A DNA stretch of 64,000 bases, from the NCBI GenBank assembly GCA_943328975.2, contig CALQCC020000011.1, forward strand, positions 1-64,000. Direction: 5' to 3'. This stretch comes from Bordetella parapertussis. Lineage in GTDB: Bacteria; Acidobacteriota; Terriglobia; Bryobacterales; Bryobacteraceae. The number at the start of each line of letters is the position of its first letter. Position 1 is the stretch's first letter. A program made the position numbers and the translations under genes. The notes under the pieces were generated by a model that saw only the letters and a list, made by a program, of their open reading frames with translations, was not told where the DNA came from and did no database searches. This document shows, piece by piece, positions 17,392 through 28,106 of the stretch.

Positions 17392-17477
17392 CCGGCGATC
17401 TTGGTCCAGTTGTCGATGAGGTGCTGGGCTGTGCGCCAGGCTAGGGCTTGGAAGGATAGGGTGGGGTTGCGGGCTCC
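17392..17477 (-). pseudogene. Second remnant of a GMC oxidoreductase 3' end
   Basis: An 86-base stretch matching the last codons of the intact GMC gene (20305-20390) with about three differences by eye. The homology ends where the intact gene continues into the Gly-rich GSVMGTIGAR region. It lies in the same orientation as the intact gene and the remnant at 15754. Confidence 0.8.
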
Positions 17478-17499
17478 CTGACTCTGCCCCGCGGACGCC

Positions 17500-17553
17500 T
17501 ACAAGGGACAGGATTTCATATGGGCCTAGCTTCGTTCCGGGGTCGAGGGGCAT
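17500..17553 (-). pseudogene. Remnant of a PD40-kinase 5' end
   Basis: Begins with ATG at 17551-17553 and encodes MPLDPGTKLGPYEILSLVG, the same N-terminus as the kinase at 14740 except for one residue. Many third codon positions differ, so it derives from a diverged paralog, not a recent copy of the neighbour. After the glycine the frame runs without kinase homology into the GMC tail remnant. Confidence 0.75.
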
Positions 17554-17590
17554 TGGGAACTATCTTACGTTACCCAGGGATCTTGGCCCA

Positions 17591-17631
17591 TCGTGCCGGG
17601 GCCCAAAGAGTATCCAAAGGCCCCGGCACGA
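17591..17631 (-). terminator. Strong inverted repeat past katG
   Basis: A perfect 13-base stem (TCGTGCCGGGGCC at 17591-17603 with its complement at 17619-17631) and a 15-base loop lie 11 bases past the katG stop. There is no U-run after it, so it may act as an mRNA 3'-end stabiliser or factor-assisted terminator. Confidence 0.6.
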
Positions 17632-17641
17632 TCCGTCACGG

Positions 17642-20291
<2,650 letters not shown>

Positions 20292-20301
20292 GTAGTGCCT
20301 T

Positions 20302-22008
20302 TCACCCGGCGATCTTGGTCCAATTGTCGATGAGGTGCTGGGCTGTTCGCCAGGCTAGGGCTTGGAAGGATAGCGTGGGGTTGCGGGCTCCTATGGTGCC
20401 CATGACTGAGCCGCCTACGATGCCGAGGTTTGCTGCCTCGTGGGAGAAGCCCCAGCGGTCTACTACGTTGCGTTCCGGGTCGTCGCCCATTCTGGTGCCG
20501 CCGATGGCGTGGGTGCTGACGCCTCCGCCGAAGCCGCCGCCTCCGCCGCTGACTTCGATGGCTCCGGCTTTGCGGTACCAGTCGCGGGCGCGTTCGGCCG
20601 CATGGGATGCGGCACGTTGTTCGTTGGTGTGCGAGGGGTTGGTGATGCGCAGGACGGGATCGCCGAGCGGGTCTTTCACTTGGTCGTCGAGGTCAAGGAA
20701 GGTGTCCTCATAGGGGAGCGTGTTGCACTGGATGTACGCGGACGTTTGGCGGTCGGCGTTTTCGTGGATGAACTTTTTCCAGGCCGAGCCCCACTGCGGA
20801 GCTTTGCCCCAAGTGCTCATGCCGGCGGCGGCGATGGGGTGGCGTTCGTGATAGGCGTGGATGCTGGCTCCGCCGATGAAACCCATGCCGGCGTGGTCGA
20901 AATTATCGTCGGCCCATTCGTCGATGACGACGCCTTGGGCGATGGCTCCGTACCAGGTGTTGATGTCGAAGGGGAACAGCGCTTGCACGCCTCCCATCTG
21001 GTGGCCGAAGTAGTGGCGCCCGACTTGGCCGTGATTGTTGGAGAGGCCGTTGGGGTAGCGCTCGGATTTGGAGAGCAACAGGAGGCGGACGTTTTCGTAG
21101 ACGTAGGCTCCGGTGAGGACGACCTTGGCGGGTTGGAAGTAGTCTTCGTTGTTGCGGCGATAGAGGACGCCGGTGACGCGGCCGTCGCGATCGTTCACGA
21201 TGCGGGTGACGTGCGAGTTGTCGAAGATCTTGAAGTTGCCGGTCTTCTGTGCGGCAGGAATCGTCGTGACGGCGGTGGAATTTTTCGCGTTGAGGTGGCA
21301 GCCGCCGCGGTCGCAATAGCCGTGATAGCCGCAGGGGGAGCGGCCTTGGTAGTTGACGGAGTTGATGGCCGCGGGTCCACGGAAGGGATTCCAGCCGAGG
21401 TCTTTGCCGGCCTTCATCATGAGGTCGGTGAAGCCGGTGTCGCGCAGAGGCGGCATCGGATATTCGTTCTTGCGCGGGCCTTCGAAGGGGCTGCCCTTGC
21501 CGGTGAGCTTGCCGTTGAGATTGCCGGCGCGGCCGGAGACGCCGATCTCCTTTTCGACGATGTCGTAGAAGGGTTCGAGGTCGGCGTAGGTGAGGGGCCA
21601 GTCTTCGACGGTGGAGCCCGCGGGGACGGCGGTGGCCCCGTAACGGGCGATGGCTCGGGAGCGGACTTGGAAATCCCAGGGGTTGAAGCGCCAGCTCTGC
21701 GCGTGATAGTGGATCGAGGTGCCGCCGATCGCGTTCATCATCGGATGAGATGCAGCTTGCCTTGCAGGCTGTGACGCGGCGGTGCGCACGGTAGGAATTT
21801 CGCGGCCCACTTTGGTGCCGGTGGTGACTTGGCCGCGGACGTTGTTGAAGATTTCGTCGGCGTGGTAGTCCTTCGAGGGGTCCATCCAGGTTCCGGCTTC
21901 GATGCCTGCCACGGTTTTTCCAGCGCGGGCGAGGGGGAGGACGGCGAGGCCTCCGGCGGCTCCGAGGCCGATGACGGCGACGTCTACGGGTTCGAGGTTG
22001 ATGGGCAT
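20302..22008 (-). CDS. GMC family oxidoreductase
   Basis: A 568-residue FAD-dependent glucose-methanol-choline oxidoreductase. It has the N-terminal dinucleotide motif VIGLGAAGGLAVLPLARAGK followed by Glu, the MNAIGGTSIHYHAQSWRF segment, and the C-terminal substrate/FAD region THAIGGTRMGDDPERNVVD with NPTLSFQALAWRTA. Such enzymes oxidise alcohols or sugars; the substrate is unknown. An AGGA lies just before the ATG at 22008. Its 3' end exists as two additional degraded copies nearby. Partner cytochrome or small subunit genes are not adjacent. Confidence 0.9.
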   Translation of the reverse strand: MPINLEPVDVAVIGLGAAGGLAVLPLARAGKTVAGIEAGTWMDPSKDYHADEIFNNVRGQVTTGTKVGREIPTVRTAASQPARQAASHPMMNAIGGTSIHYHAQSWRFNPWDFQVRSRAIARYGATAVPAGSTVEDWPLTYADLEPFYDIVEKEIGVSGRAGNLNGKLTGKGSPFEGPRKNEYPMPPLRDTGFTDLMMKAGKDLGWNPFRGPAAINSVNYQGRSPCGYHGYCDRGGCHLNAKNSTAVTTIPAAQKTGNFKIFDNSHVTRIVNDRDGRVTGVLYRRNNEDYFQPAKVVLTGAYVYENVRLLLLSKSERYPNGLSNNHGQVGRHYFGHQMGGVQALFPFDINTWYGAIAQGVVIDEWADDNFDHAGMGFIGGASIHAYHERHPIAAAGMSTWGKAPQWGSAWKKFIHENADRQTSAYIQCNTLPYEDTFLDLDDQVKDPLGDPVLRITNPSHTNEQRAASHAAERARDWYRKAGAIEVSGGGGGFGGGVSTHAIGGTRMGDDPERNVVDRWGFSHEAANLGIVGGSVMGTIGARNPTLSFQALAWRTAQHLIDNWTKIAG

Positions 22009-22063
22009 GGTCCTGCGTGTGATTCTACCGCATGCTGCAGAAGGGGACTAACAGCACTCCCCC

Positions 22064-22092
22064 TTGACGCCACCTACAATGTCGCTTATTAT
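22064..22092 (+). promoter_or_regulatory. Sigma-70 type promoter for the ArsR/SdpI pair
   Basis: TTGACG at 22064-22069, a 17-base spacer and TATTAT at 22087-22092. Both hexamers are close to consensus. Transcription would start near 22099, about 30 bases before the ArsR start codon. Confidence 0.7.
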
Positions 22093-22108
22093 TAGACGCC
22101 TGTCTAAT
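22091..22108 (+). promoter_or_regulatory. Operator-like palindrome overlapping the -10 box
   Basis: ATTAGACGCCTGTCTAAT is a perfect seven-base inverted repeat around a four-base centre, covering the end of the -10 box and the expected start site. This is the size and place expected for an ArsR-family autorepressor. Confidence 0.68.
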
Positions 22109-22130
22109 TAGAATCACACTCAACTCTTCG

Positions 22131-22421
22131 ATGAGCAGCAACGACACATTCCGCGCTTTGGCCGATCCCACCCGTCGCGAAATCCTCGACCTGCTTCGCC
22201 ATGGGGAAATGACCGCCGGAGCGTTAGCGGAAAAGTTCGACATGACCAAGCCCTCCATGTCGCATCACTTCACCGTTCTGAAGGAAGCGGACCTCATCAC
22301 CAGCCGTCGCGACGGGCAGCAAATCTGGTACGCCTTGAACACCACCGTGGTGCAGGACGTTCTGGCATGGGCCATGCGCTTGACTGGAGAGGGCAAAAGC
22401 GGAGGGAAACGAAAGCAATGA
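22131..22421 (+). CDS. ArsR-family repressor (SdpR-like)
   Basis: A 96-residue winged-helix repressor beginning with the family pattern FRALADPTRREILDLLRHGEMTAG, then the recognition region KPSMSHHFTVLKEADLITSR. No Cys pair for metal sensing is present, in line with the SdpR autorepressor subgroup. Its stop overlaps the next start codon (ATGA at 22418-22421), so the two genes are translationally coupled, as in sdpRI. Confidence 0.9.
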   Translation: MSSNDTFRALADPTRREILDLLRHGEMTAGALAEKFDMTKPSMSHHFTVLKEADLITSRRDGQQIWYALNTTVVQDVLAWAMRLTGEGKSGGKRKQ

Positions 22422-23062
22422 ATAAATACTATCTGGCTTCAATCCTGCTCACTCTGGCAGCACTCGCCGCGACCATCGTCGCTTATCCGGAACTGCCCGC
22501 CTCTGTTCCCACGCATTGGAACATCCATGGCGAGGTCAACGGCGTCAGTCCCAAGTGGGCGCTCTACCTGCTCGGCCCTGGACTGATGGGCGGCATGGTG
22601 CTGCTGACTTGGCTGCTCCCCTGGCTATCGCCGCAGAAGTTTGAAGTAGAGAGTTTTCGAGCCACTTACCTTCAAGTGATGCTACTCACGATCGGCCTGC
22701 TCGGCTATTGCTACGCCGTCATTCTCTGGACCGGCGTAGGCAACAGCTTGAACGTGGGCCACGCGATCATGGGCGGCGTCTGTGTGTTGTTCGTCCTGGT
22801 CGGAAACGTGATGGGAAAGATTCGCCGCAATTTCTTCATCGGCGTCAGAACGCCATGGGCGCTGGCCAACGAACGCGTGTGGAATGCCACGCATCGCTTC
22901 GCCGCAAAAACCATGGTGCTGGGGGGCCTGGCGGGCGTCGCCCTCATGGCAGCAGGACTGGACGGCTGGCCCTCTGTCACTGCGATCATGACGGGAGCGC
23001 TAGCTCCTGTGCTCTATTCGCTCTATTTCTACAAACAACTGGAGCGACGCGGAGAGCTTTAG
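22418..23062 (+). CDS. SdpI-family membrane protein with DUF1648
   Basis: A 214-residue membrane protein with about six spans. The N-terminal part has the DUF1648 pattern (YPELPASVPTHWNIHGEVNG), and the C-terminal part has the SdpI signature (GVRTPWALANERVWNATHRFA). In Bacillus, SdpI gives immunity to the SdpC toxin and titrates the repressor SdpR at the membrane. By homology this pair could be an envelope-stress or toxin-immunity switch. No SdpC-like toxin gene is in the window. Confidence 0.88.
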   Translation: MNKYYLASILLTLAALAATIVAYPELPASVPTHWNIHGEVNGVSPKWALYLLGPGLMGGMVLLTWLLPWLSPQKFEVESFRATYLQVMLLTIGLLGYCYAVILWTGVGNSLNVGHAIMGGVCVLFVLVGNVMGKIRRNFFIGVRTPWALANERVWNATHRFAAKTMVLGGLAGVALMAAGLDGWPSVTAIMTGALAPVLYSLYFYKQLERRGEL

Positions 23063-23074
23063 CCGCATCTTGAG

Positions 23075-23350
23075 CTACCCGCGTTCGACGATCAAGAAAC
23101 CCGTCTCCACCCGGCCGCTCATAATCCGATTCCAGATCACCCGAGCATGTCCGACAGCTTCCCGGTGTGCGAACTCCAGTACTTGCCCCGGCTCTAGTGA
23201 GGCGTCGCCATGAGCCATGCGGAAGCCGCTCTCGCTCACGTCGACCAACTGCCCTTGGACCTCCGCCCGAACCGTCTGGATCGTCACCGAGCCCTTCGCT
23301 TGCCTGCGAGGTTCACGGCGCAATTCACGCGGGCTGGCAAGTGTGCTCAT
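23075..23350 (-). CDS. PilZ-domain protein
   Basis: A 91-residue single-domain protein with the PilZ pattern: an RREPRRQ basic stretch before the first strand, VDVSESGFRM (D/NxSxxG type) and the final strand GHARVIWNRIMSGRVETGFLI. PilZ domains bind c-di-GMP, although this copy's second motif is not perfectly canonical. The start overlaps the stop of the sigma-54 activator gene (ATGA on the reverse strand, 23347-23350). A much longer upstream reading of the frame is a shadow of that gene. The neighbouring divergent gene makes or degrades c-di-GMP, so a local signalling set is likely. Confidence 0.82.
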   Translation of the reverse strand: MSTLASPRELRREPRRQAKGSVTIQTVRAEVQGQLVDVSESGFRMAHGDASLEPGQVLEFAHREAVGHARVIWNRIMSGRVETGFLIVERG

Positions 23351-24354
23351 GCGACCCCCACATGCTCGGAACTGAATTCGCCTTGATACGCTTTGAGCTT
23401 GCGGCTCAGTGTCCGCCGCGAGATGCCGAGCTGCTCCGCCGCGCGCTGCTGATGCCCGCCTACTTTGGACAGCGCCTCGAAGATCATCCGACGCTCCATC
23501 CCATCCAGACTCGGATCGGCCTGGACCGGCGCACTCCCGTTCTGTACCACCATGGTGCGGAACCGCAGATCTGCCGCTTCCACTTCGGAACCAGTTATCA
23601 GCACTGCCGCGTGCACCACTGTGTTCCGCAATTCCCGAATGTTTCCCGGCCACGGATGCGCTTCCAAGCGCGCCAGTGCGGCGTTCGACAACGTCATGGA
23701 GGGATCGTGCTGGGCGAGGAAGTACTTCGCCAATGGACCGATGTCCTGCCGGCGCTCGCGTAAAGGAGGCACCGTCAACGTCACCTGACTCAGCCGATGA
23801 TACAGATCCCCGCGAAACTTACCCGCCTCTACCGCGCGTTCCAAATCTTGATTGGTAGCCGCCACCACGCGAACATCCACGGCCACTTTCTTCACGCCAC
23901 CCAAACGATAATAAGGAACTCCGTCCAACACGCGTAGCAGCTTCACCTGCATGCGTGGCTCCAACTCCGCCACTTCGTCGAGGAAGATCGTGCCCTGATG
24001 CGCCAACTCGAACAGACCCTGCTTGGCCGTCTCCGCTCCGCTGAACGCGCCCTTCTCGTGCCCGAACAACTCGCTCTCCAGTAACTGCTCCGGTAGCGCC
24101 GCGCAACTCAGATCCACCCATGGCTTCTGCGTTCGCAGAGAGTAATGATGCAGCGCACGCGCAACCATCTCTTTGCCCGAACCGCTTTCGCCGGTGATTA
24201 ACACCGACGCGTTCGTGCGCGCGATTCGCTCCACCTGTCCCATCAAGTGAGACATAGCATCGCTGGCAACGATCGCAGTCATGCCCAGAAACACGTGCGG
24301 ATCCTGGTGTCGCTGGCCGCGCGTCTCTGCCCCGAGTTGGTAAGCCGATCCCAT
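23347..24354 (-). CDS. Sigma-54-dependent activator, Fis-type
   Basis: A 335-residue AAA+ enhancer-binding protein: no receiver or GAF domain, AAA+ core with Walker A GESGSGKE (about 53-60), the sigma-54 contact loop as GAFSGA (about 101-106; consensus GAFTGA), Walker B-type TIFLDEV, and a C-terminal Fis helix-turn-helix (QQRAAEQLGISRRTLSRKLK). The chosen ATG at 24354 has AGGAAG six bases upstream; longer frames are not supported. It is co-translated with the PilZ gene. Confidence 0.88.
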   Translation of the reverse strand: MGSAYQLGAETRGQRHQDPHVFLGMTAIVASDAMSHLMGQVERIARTNASVLITGESGSGKEMVARALHHYSLRTQKPWVDLSCAALPEQLLESELFGHEKGAFSGAETAKQGLFELAHQGTIFLDEVAELEPRMQVKLLRVLDGVPYYRLGGVKKVAVDVRVVAATNQDLERAVEAGKFRGDLYHRLSQVTLTVPPLRERRQDIGPLAKYFLAQHDPSMTLSNAALARLEAHPWPGNIRELRNTVVHAAVLITGSEVEAADLRFRTMVVQNGSAPVQADPSLDGMERRMIFEALSKVGGHQQRAAEQLGISRRTLSRKLKAYQGEFSSEHVGVA

Positions 24355-24551
24355 CTGTATCTTCCTAACTATCGTCTGTATCCAACAGCACTGCCCTCCG
24401 GCGAAGACCTTAGGTCGAAGGAGTATTCTGCCCCGCTCCCTGAGACAGTATGTCGCACGGCAACTACCGCGAACGGGCCAATCTGTCGCCTCCACTTCAC
24501 CGGGCTCTCTCCCCTGAATGCCGTATGCCCTTGTTTCATCGACACTTTGTC

Positions 24552-24571
24552 GTGGCCAGCCGTTTGGCCAC
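24552..24571 (+). promoter_or_regulatory. Leader hairpin before the HD-GYP/GGDEF gene
   Basis: GTGGCCA and TGGCCAC flank a six-base loop, 38 bases before the start codon in the divergent 255-base intergenic region. It could be a leader structure or an operator; nothing else there is recognisable. Confidence 0.35.
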
Positions 24572-24609
24572 CCCCGTGCATTGTTGTAGACAAATTCCCT
24601 GTGGATAGC

Positions 24610-27156
24610 ATGAGTCCTTCTTTAGACATCGAGCGCGCTGCCGCTGCTTCCCTGCCCGCGCTTTCGCCGGCCGCAGGCCGCTTCAGCAACCTCGTCGTCA
24701 TTTCCGGAACCGCCGTGCTCGCAACGAGTCTCGCGTTCTGGAGCTCGCCGGACATCCTCAAGTACCTCACCTTTCTCACCGTCGCCATCATCCTCTCCGC
24801 TGCCCGCACCGCCTCCACCACGGGAGCCGTAACGCTCTCCGCGTCCCTCATCGTCGTGCTCTTCGGAGTCGCCGAACTCACCTTGCCGGAAACGGTGTTG
24901 TTGGCAGCCCTGGCGACCCTGCTGCCCGCGCTGTGGAATCACATTCGGTCCGCACCGCAAAAGAACATTGGCTTCGAGACGGCGCTGGCCGCTGCCTCTG
25001 CCGGATTCGCCGCCCGAGTCTTTGAGTCCCAGTCCTTGATCGATCTGGGCCTCAACTCAATCCTCCGGCTCGGAATCGCGACTCTCGTCTTGGTCTACGT
25101 CGGAACCACTCCGAGCATCGGACTGTTCGCGCTCGATCGGTCTCGCTCCTTCGGTCGCCTGTGGCTTCAGGAAACCGGTTGGGCCCTGCCTTACTATCTG
25201 GGCGGCGCCCTGCTCGCGTTCCTGATGAGCGCCCTCAGCGGCTTCGCCGGTTGGCCCACCGTCGTGGCCACTGGACCCGTCGTGTACATCATCGGTCGCG
25301 CCTACCGGCTCTATCTGCACCGTTTGCAGGACCAGAAGTTGCACGCTGAAGAAATGGCTTCGCTCCACCTGCGCACCATCGAAGCACTCGCGCTGGCTAT
25401 CGCCGCCAAGGACCAGACCACGCATGACCATCTCAAGCGCGTCCAGGTCTATGCCCGCGAACTGGCCAAGGAGCTCGGCCTCACCGCAGCGGAACAGGAA
25501 GCACTGCAAGCCGCCGCTCTGCTGCACGATATCGGCAAGCTGGCGGTACCCGAGCACATCATCTCCAAGCCCGGCCGCCTCACTCCGGACGAATTCGAGA
25601 AGATGAAGATTCATCCCACCGTGGGCGCGGAGATCCTGGAGCGTGTGCGCTTCCCCTACCCGGTTGCACCCATCGTCCGCACCCATCACGAAAAGTGGGA
25701 CGGCACTGGATATCCCGCTGGACTGCGTGGAGAAGAAATTCCGATCGGCGCGCGCATTCTATCCGCCGTCGATTGCCTGGACGCGCTGGCATCGGACCGC
25801 CAGTATCGTCGCGCACTACCTCTGACCGAAGCCATGAAGATCGTGCAATCGGAATCGGGAAAGGCCTACGATCCGCGCATCGTCGACATCCTGGCACGGC
25901 GGTACGTCGAGCTCGAGCAGATGGCAAATGTAACCCCGGAACCGAAACAAACCAAGCTGTCCACGGACGTCAAAGTGGAGCTTGGCGAAGCTCCTGCCGT
26001 CGGCTTCGAATCCGCCAAAGCGGCTTCTGTCTCCGTCGATGGCAAGGCCAAGCCGGTGGACTTCCTCAACTCCATCGCTTCGGCCCGGCAGGAAGTTCAG
26101 ACACTCTTTGAAATCGCACAAGACCTAGGGAACTCGCTCAGCCTCGACGAAACATTATCTGTACTCAGTGTTCGACTCCGCCGGATCATTCCGCACAGCT
26201 CGCTAGCAATCTGGCTGCAGAATGGCGATACGCTCACTCCCGCCTACGTCCACGGCGAGGATTACCGCCTGCTCTCGTCACTGGCCATTCCGGTGGGCCA
26301 AGGTCTATCGGGCTGGGTGGCGGAAAACGGCAAACCCATCGTCAACGGAAACCCCACGGTGGAATCCGGGTATCTCAACAACCCGACCATCACCTCGACG
26401 CTACGCTCCGCCGTCGCGGTGCCCCTGGAAGGCAACGGCCGCAACGTCGGAGTCCTCTCGCTGTATCACGTGGACCGTGATGCCTTCACCCGCGACCACC
26501 TGCGCATCCTCAGCGCCATCAACACCAAGATCGGCATGGCCATCGAGAACGCCCTCCGCTTCCGCCAGGTGGAGGATACTGCCACCACGGACTTCATGAC
26601 GTCCTTGCCCAACGCTCGGTCACTGTTCCTGCAACTCGACTCCGAACTAGCCCGAGCCAAGCGCAACGACGTCCCCCTCACTGTTCTTGTACTGGACATG
26701 GACGGACTCAAGACCATCAACGATCGCTTCGGCCACCTCGAAGGCAACCGCATTCTGGGCCAGGTCGCGGCCGGACTCAAATCCGCCTGCCGTGAATACG
26801 ACTATGTAGCGCGCATGGGCGGCGATGAATTCGTCGTCCTCATGCCCGGCCTGCGCGCCACCGACACCCAGGCGCGGGTCGACAACCTGCGGCAAGTCGT
26901 CGCTGACGCCGGCATTGGACTCTTCCCCGACAAGAACCTGACGGCGAGCATCGGCATTTCCAGCTACCCGCACGACGGCAACGACGCCGAACAGCTCCTG
27001 ACCGAAGCCGATCGCCGCATGTACCAGGAAAAGCAGCAGCGTAAAGAAGCCCGCAATCTAACCCCAACAAACCATTGGGCGGAACAGCTGGCGCCGATCC
27101 ATCAAGAACCGTACCCGCAAAAACCTATTGACACGTTCGCCTCTTATTCGCTATGA
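24610..27156 (+). CDS. Membrane HD-GYP/GAF/GGDEF c-di-GMP protein
   Basis: An 848-residue protein: about 240 residues with several membrane spans, then an HD-GYP phosphodiesterase domain (LLHDIGKL about 302-309, HHEKWDGTGYPAGLRGEEIP about 360-379), a GAF domain (about 490-650) and an intact GGDEF cyclase domain (MGGDEFVVLMPG, about 735-746). Both c-di-GMP synthesis and breakdown modules thus look complete, with GAF between them as a likely sensor. The ATG at 24610 is preferred; the frame runs further upstream through the intergenic region without domain support. The order HD-GYP then GGDEF in one chain is less common than EAL plus GGDEF. Confidence 0.88.
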   Translation: MSPSLDIERAAAASLPALSPAAGRFSNLVVISGTAVLATSLAFWSSPDILKYLTFLTVAIILSAARTASTTGAVTLSASLIVVLFGVAELTLPETVLLAALATLLPALWNHIRSAPQKNIGFETALAAASAGFAARVFESQSLIDLGLNSILRLGIATLVLVYVGTTPSIGLFALDRSRSFGRLWLQETGWALPYYLGGALLAFLMSALSGFAGWPTVVATGPVVYIIGRAYRLYLHRLQDQKLHAEEMASLHLRTIEALALAIAAKDQTTHDHLKRVQVYARELAKELGLTAAEQEALQAAALLHDIGKLAVPEHIISKPGRLTPDEFEKMKIHPTVGAEILERVRFPYPVAPIVRTHHEKWDGTGYPAGLRGEEIPIGARILSAVDCLDALASDRQYRRALPLTEAMKIVQSESGKAYDPRIVDILARRYVELEQMANVTPEPKQTKLSTDVKVELGEAPAVGFESAKAASVSVDGKAKPVDFLNSIASARQEVQTLFEIAQDLGNSLSLDETLSVLSVRLRRIIPHSSLAIWLQNGDTLTPAYVHGEDYRLLSSLAIPVGQGLSGWVAENGKPIVNGNPTVESGYLNNPTITSTLRSAVAVPLEGNGRNVGVLSLYHVDRDAFTRDHLRILSAINTKIGMAIENALRFRQVEDTATTDFMTSLPNARSLFLQLDSELARAKRNDVPLTVLVLDMDGLKTINDRFGHLEGNRILGQVAAGLKSACREYDYVARMGGDEFVVLMPGLRATDTQARVDNLRQVVADAGIGLFPDKNLTASIGISSYPHDGNDAEQLLTEADRRMYQEKQQRKEARNLTPTNHWAEQLAPIHQEPYPQKPIDTFASYSL

Positions 27157-27157
27157 T
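27128..27157 (+). promoter_or_regulatory. Near-consensus sigma-70 promoter for the DUF72 gene
   Basis: TTGACA at 27128-27133 and TATGAT at 27152-27157 with 18 bases between them. It overlaps the 3' end of the preceding gene and lies 40 bases before the next start, giving the DUF72 gene its own promoter. Confidence 0.72.
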
Positions 27158-27163
27158 CTTCTC

Positions 27164-27179
27164 CTAGGCGAACACCTAG
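27164..27179 (+). promoter_or_regulatory. Operator-like dyad downstream of the promoter
   Basis: CTAGG and CCTAG flank six bases at the expected transcription start. The dyad is short, so this is only a candidate protein-binding site. Confidence 0.35.
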
Positions 27180-27196
27180 CGAAGGAGAAGGCGAAT

Positions 27197-28096
27197 ATGT
27201 CTTCAAACATCCGTATCGGAACCGCCGGCTGGTCGTACCCGCACTGGAACGGACTGGTCTATCCTACCTCTCGTGGAACTGGGTTCCACCCTCTCGAACT
27301 GATCGCCCGCCATACGGACACCGTCGAGATCAATAGCTCCTTTTATCAACAGCTTAAGCCGGAAGTGGTCAAGCTGTGGGCGAAGAAAGTTGCCCGCAAT
27401 CCCAACTTCCAGTTCACCGCCAAACTGCACCAGCAGTTCACCCATCAGCGCGATCTGAACGACGCCGACGTAGCGGCTTTCAAGGAGGGTTTGTACCCCT
27501 TGTTGCGAGCTGGAAAGCTCGGCGCGCTATTGATGCAATTCCCCTGGTCTTATAGATTTACCGAAGAGAACCGCGACTTCTTTATCCGAGTCCGCCGGGC
27601 CTTCCACGAGTTTCCCTTGGTTGCGGAAATGCGCCACAGTAGCTGGATGGCGGAGGAAGCGCAGGGAGTGTTTCTCGACTACAAAGTGGGCTTCTGCAAC
27701 ATCGATCAGCCCGCCTACACCCGAGCCATGCCCCCCACTGCACTTTTGACCTCCGCCGTCGGCTACGTGCGTATGCATGGGCGCAACCCGAAGAATTCCC
27801 TGGGCGCGTACGAAGTCGGCGCGGCCCGTATGCGGCAGCATGACTATCTCTATTCCGAAGCCGAACTGACCGATTGGGCCGAACGCATTGATCGCATCAG
27901 CCGCTTCGCACCGAATACATTCGTAATCTTCAATAACGATGCTGCGGCGAAGAGCTTCGTGAACAGCCTACAACTCAAGGAGATGCTGGGGTCTCGGAGG
28001 ATCCCAGCCCCGCTCGACCTGCGCCGCAAGTATCCGGTGGAGTTGGAGCACATGGGTCCGATGCAGGCGCAGCAGTGGTTGTTCCCGGCAGCGTAA
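27197..28096 (+). CDS. DUF72 domain protein
   Basis: A 299-residue soluble protein of the DUF72 (YecE-like) TIM-barrel family: RIGTAGWSYPHWNGLVYP at the N-terminus, TVEINSSFYQQLKPEVVKLW, FQFTAKLHQQFTH, LGALLMQFPWSYRF and YVRMHGRNP. The start has an upstream GAAGGAG ribosome site; a longer frame reads through the promoter. The biochemical role of DUF72 is not established, so I give none. Confidence 0.9.
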   Translation: MSSNIRIGTAGWSYPHWNGLVYPTSRGTGFHPLELIARHTDTVEINSSFYQQLKPEVVKLWAKKVARNPNFQFTAKLHQQFTHQRDLNDADVAAFKEGLYPLLRAGKLGALLMQFPWSYRFTEENRDFFIRVRRAFHEFPLVAEMRHSSWMAEEAQGVFLDYKVGFCNIDQPAYTRAMPPTALLTSAVGYVRMHGRNPKNSLGAYEVGAARMRQHDYLYSEAELTDWAERIDRISRFAPNTFVIFNNDAAAKSFVNSLQLKEMLGSRRIPAPLDLRRKYPVELEHMGPMQAQQWLFPAA

Positions 28097-28106
28097 AACG
28101 GGGGAG

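Larger units (their letters stand above)
17265..17641. other. Remnant-bearing interval between WD40-like gene and katG
   Basis: Contains a GMC 3'-end remnant (17392-17477), a kinase 5'-end remnant (17500-17553) and a strong inverted repeat past katG (17591-17631). About 125 bases at its left side show nothing recognisable. Confidence 0.6.

Noticed and set aside
23351-23653. Upstream extension of the PilZ protein
   Set aside because: It overlaps the 3' part of the sigma-54 activator in another frame; the coupled ATGA start is far better.
24247-24609. Longer N-terminus for the HD-GYP/GGDEF protein
   Set aside because: Would overlap the divergent activator gene and has no domain content; the ATG at 24610 precedes the natural N-terminus.
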